This document shows positions 33,014 to 34,927 of a DNA stretch of 34,927 nucleotides, piece after piece. Every line of letters begins with the position of its first letter. Position 1 is the stretch's first letter. Made by a program: the position numbers and the translations under genes. The notes under the pieces are model-generated. The model had not been told where the DNA came from and did not search any database. It was given only the letters and a program-made list of their open reading frames with translations. This DNA is from Chrysosporum bergii ANA360D (GTDB lineage: Bacteria; Cyanobacteriota; Cyanobacteriia; Cyanobacteriales; Nostocaceae), in the NCBI RefSeq assembly GCF_029891735.1, contig NZ_JANQDH010000072.1, forward strand, positions 1 to 34,927, written 5' to 3'.

Positions 33014-34231
33014 TTAAGCACTTCTTAAAGCCACAATGGGGTCAAGTTGAGCAGCCCGACGGGCGGGAACCACACCAAAAAATAAACCAATACCGCCAGA
33101 CACACCCACAGCTGTAGCAATTGCACTAGAAGAAATTGCCGCTTCTAAGGGAGTTATGGCTGCTACTAATATAATGCCACTCACCCCAACAGCAGTCCCC
33201 ACAAAACCACCAATAACGGAAACAATCACTGCTTCAATCATGAATTGTAGCAAAATATCCTGTTGTGTAGCCCCAATAGCTTTCCGCAATCCAATTTCTT
33301 GGGTGCGTTCCGTAACAGAAACCAGCATAATATTCATAATACCAATGCCCCCCACAAATAAAGAAATACCCGCAATAGCAGCCAGCATAATAGTTAATGC
33401 ACCTGTGATTTGACCAACAGTTTGCAAAGCATCTTTTTGAGTATTGATAGTAAAATCATCTTCTGCAATAATTTTGTGCCGCAACCGCAGCAAATTAGTA
33501 ATTTGAAACTTGGCTGCATCAACACTTTCCCCATCTATGGCTGAAGCGACAATATAACTTACTTCTAATCCATAGGGAGAGGTGCGCCCCACAATTCTGT
33601 TAGCCATAGTCATAAAAGGTATTAAAGCGGCTTCATCATAATTAACCCCTAAATTTGAGCCTTTACTTGCTAACACCCCAATTACTTGAAAACTAGCATT
33701 TTTAATCCGCACCTGCTCACCCACAGGGTTACTATTACTAAATAATCTTTCTGCCAAGTCCGCGCCCAAAATCACCACTTGGTTATTGCGTTTCATGTCT
33801 ATATCAGTGAAAAATCGCCCAGTGGCAATTTCAAAGTCACGCACGCTTAAAAACAAAGGAGTTGTGCCAATAATATTAACATTAGTGTTTTGGTTACGGT
33901 AAGTAACCACTTGCCTACTATTCAACTCTGCCGTAACTGCTGCTATTGTTGGTACTTGATTAGCAATAGCTTTAGCATCTTCATACACTAAGGTTTTCGG
34001 CAAATCCCTAGAAATACGCTGGCTGGCGCGATTACCCGGAATCACAAACAACACATTAGGACCCAAAGACTCTAATTCCTGGTTAACAAACCTTTGTCCT
34101 CCTTCGCCAATACCAATCATAGCAATTACTGAAGCATTACCAATCACAATCCCCAACATAGTCAGGGCGCTACGCAACTTATTAGAAAGCAGGGTTTTTC
34201 CTGCCATGTGCATACTTTCTAAAAAATTCAT
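33014..34231 (-). CDS. ABC transporter permease, MacB/FtsX family
   Basis: 405 residues. MHMAGKTLLSNKLRSALTML followed by GIVIGNASVI is the MacB N-terminal membrane segment. A periplasmic MacB_PCD-like domain follows (about 55-265), then three C-terminal helices (about 280-305, 330-355 and 370-395), with ERTQEIGLRKAIGAT as the ATPase-coupling helix. Such permeases export peptides, lipids or small molecules with a periplasmic adaptor. The adaptor expected in MacAB operons is not adjacent, and the ATPase is separated by an inserted gene pair. Confidence 0.9.
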   Translation of the reverse strand: MNFLESMHMAGKTLLSNKLRSALTMLGIVIGNASVIAMIGIGEGGQRFVNQELESLGPNVLFVIPGNRASQRISRDLPKTLVYEDAKAIANQVPTIAAVTAELNSRQVVTYRNQNTNVNIIGTTPLFLSVRDFEIATGRFFTDIDMKRNNQVVILGADLAERLFSNSNPVGEQVRIKNASFQVIGVLASKGSNLGVNYDEAALIPFMTMANRIVGRTSPYGLEVSYIVASAIDGESVDAAKFQITNLLRLRHKIIAEDDFTINTQKDALQTVGQITGALTIMLAAIAGISLFVGGIGIMNIMLVSVTERTQEIGLRKAIGATQQDILLQFMIEAVIVSVIGGFVGTAVGVSGIILVAAITPLEAAISSSAIATAVGVSGGIGLFFGVVPARRAAQLDPIVALRSA

Positions 34232-34277
34232 ACTAAAAAGTTCAATATACGTTCATAATAATTTACTACCATAAATT

Positions 34278-34323
34278 AGTCGGTTTCAACCGACTTTAGC
34301 TATTAGACAGGGAATTTATTCCC
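34278..34323. repeat. Double-hairpin repeat, copy 2
   Basis: AGTCGGTT (34278-34285) and AACCGACT (34288-34295) pair perfectly across a 2-base loop. TTAGCTATTAGACA links to GGGAATTTATTCCC (34310-34323). It lies upstream of the permease start and leads directly into the 61-bp tandem repeat. Confidence 0.85.
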
Positions 34324-34520
34324 TGGCTGGCTCTGGGTTACATGATTAGCAAGCAGGATGCTCGCGTTACAGGAATTTATTCCCTGGCTGGCTCTGGGTT
34401 ACATAATTAGCAAGCAGGATGCTCGCGTTACAGGAATTTATTCCCTGGCTGGCTCTGAGGTACATAATTAGCAAGCAGGATGCTCGCGTTACAGAAATTT
34501 ATTCCCTGGCTCAATGATAT
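34310..34520. repeat. 61-bp tandem repeat, three copies plus a partial fourth
   Basis: Units start at 34310, 34371 and 34432, with a partial at 34493 that ends in the TGGCTCAATGATAT seen at 32967-32980. Each unit joins the GGGAAT hairpin of the double-hairpin repeat, a GGCTCTG spacer, and the GCAAGCAGGATGCTCGCG dispersed palindrome. Copies differ at only a few bases, so the expansion is recent. No coding gene lies in 34232-34927. Confidence 0.9.
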
Positions 34521-34550
34521 AGCGAATTTGATATTAATTTCTTATATAAT

Positions 34551-34859
34551 AGGAGTTACGCATTGACAGAATAACAAAATAGTGCATTAATCTAGGGGGA
34601 CTTTGATTCTCGGTTATTGCATGGGGTTGTAATGTGGTATCAGTAGCACCGGCTTCTAGCGGGTATTGGTGACAAGCAGGATGCTTGTGTTACAGGCGCT
34701 CGCCCATTCCGTAAGAGTCCGTTTTAACGGACTTGAGCTTTGAGACGGGGAATTTATTCCCCGGCTTCTTGTGTTACAGGCGATTGGCTTCGCCAGTGCC
34801 GTAGGCGATCGCATGATCTGGAGATCATAGATCATGTTTTTTGTCAATGCGTAAGTCCT
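34551..34859. mobile_element. MITE-like element, 309 bp, 18-bp terminal repeats and 7-bp target duplication
   Basis: The left end AGGAGTTACGCATTGACA (34551-34568) and the complement of the right end TGTCAATGCGTAAGTCCT (34842-34859) match at 17 of 18 bases. ATATAAT flanks both sides (34544-34550 and 34860-34866), as a target-site duplication. There is no transposase. The interior holds a double-hairpin repeat (34716-34762: AGTCCGTT/AACGGACT, GGGGAAT/ATTCCCC) and copies of the CAAGCAGGATGC palindrome. The right end shares TGCGTAAGTCCT with the IS-like end at 578-589, suggesting the same transposase family mobilised it. Confidence 0.75.
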
Positions 34860-34927
34860 ATATAATTTCTTTGTATCATTATTCCTGCTTCTCCTCTTTC
34901 GCTTTTTGAATAATGTAATCTCGCGGT

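Noticed and set aside
34310-34520. CRISPR-like 61-bp periodic repeat
   Set aside because: Whole 61-bp units are conserved with no variable spacers; it is a tandem duplication of known local repeats.
34656-34847. A 63-codon minus-strand frame
   Set aside because: It lies entirely within the MITE-like element and its palindromic repeats; no ribosome site or protein-like sequence.

Overview
The window looks like chromosome of a filamentous, probably nostocalean, cyanobacterium. HIP1 octamers (GCGATCGC) recur inside genes and the base composition is AT-rich. Several proteins are cyanobacterial hallmarks: a Tab2/Atab2 photosystem translation factor, a C-terminal-domain homologue of orange carotenoid protein, DevB/DevC-type exporter parts, DUF4330, and an NlpC/P60 peptidase whose catalytic residues fall at 126/176/188 as in the Anabaena variabilis enzyme. 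All calls come from reading the sequence; no database search was run.

Left edge (1-960): a truncated DDE transposase with an IS-like end, a nested inverted repeat, and the 3' half of a tRNA-Arg without its 5' half. This looks like debris of mobile-element insertion. A phosphoribulokinase-like kinase and a PGM1-like ATP-grasp peptide ligase follow.

Region 3.8-12.0 kb is the most unusual part. A small ribbon-helix-helix regulator is divergent from a tight run of seven genes: two tandem Rieske oxygenases, a diverged coproporphyrinogen III oxidase (HemF) paralogue, a small ATC-hydrolase-like protein, a cytokinin-dehydrogenase-like flavin oxidase, and DevB and DevC exporter subunits. A sigma70-type promoter with a near-perfect 10+10 bp palindrome between its -35 and -10 lies in the divergent gap. 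Taken together it reads as a regulated oxidative pathway with export, plausibly acting on a tetrapyrrole or aromatic substrate. The product is unknown and I do not claim one. Two features need checking: a possible one-base deletion near 7487, and the missing DevA ATPase.

Region 12-30 kb is mostly ordinary: an orphan RND-type adaptor, a class A beta-lactamase-like protein divergent from a peptidoglycan endopeptidase, a GT2 glycosyltransferase, an MFS transporter, YebC, Tab2, a DUF2470 protein, a phosphoesterase, an M48 protease, membrane proteins of unknown function, a WecB/TagA/CpsF glycosyltransferase, an SpoIIE phosphatase with an RsbW-like kinase, a carotenoid-binding CTD homologue, QueG and a HAD phosphatase. 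A decayed LuxR-type helix-turn-helix lies upstream of the SpoIIE gene.

Region 30-34.9 kb holds a MacB-like ABC ATPase and permease separated by a two-gene unknown cassette, whose second gene is cut by an in-frame TAA, and by a 17-unit 10-bp tandem array. The right end is dense in repeats: double-hairpin elements with compensatory changes, a 61-bp tandem repeat, and a 309-bp MITE-like element with 18-bp terminal inverted repeats and a 7-bp target duplication. Its ends match the IS-like end at the left of the window.
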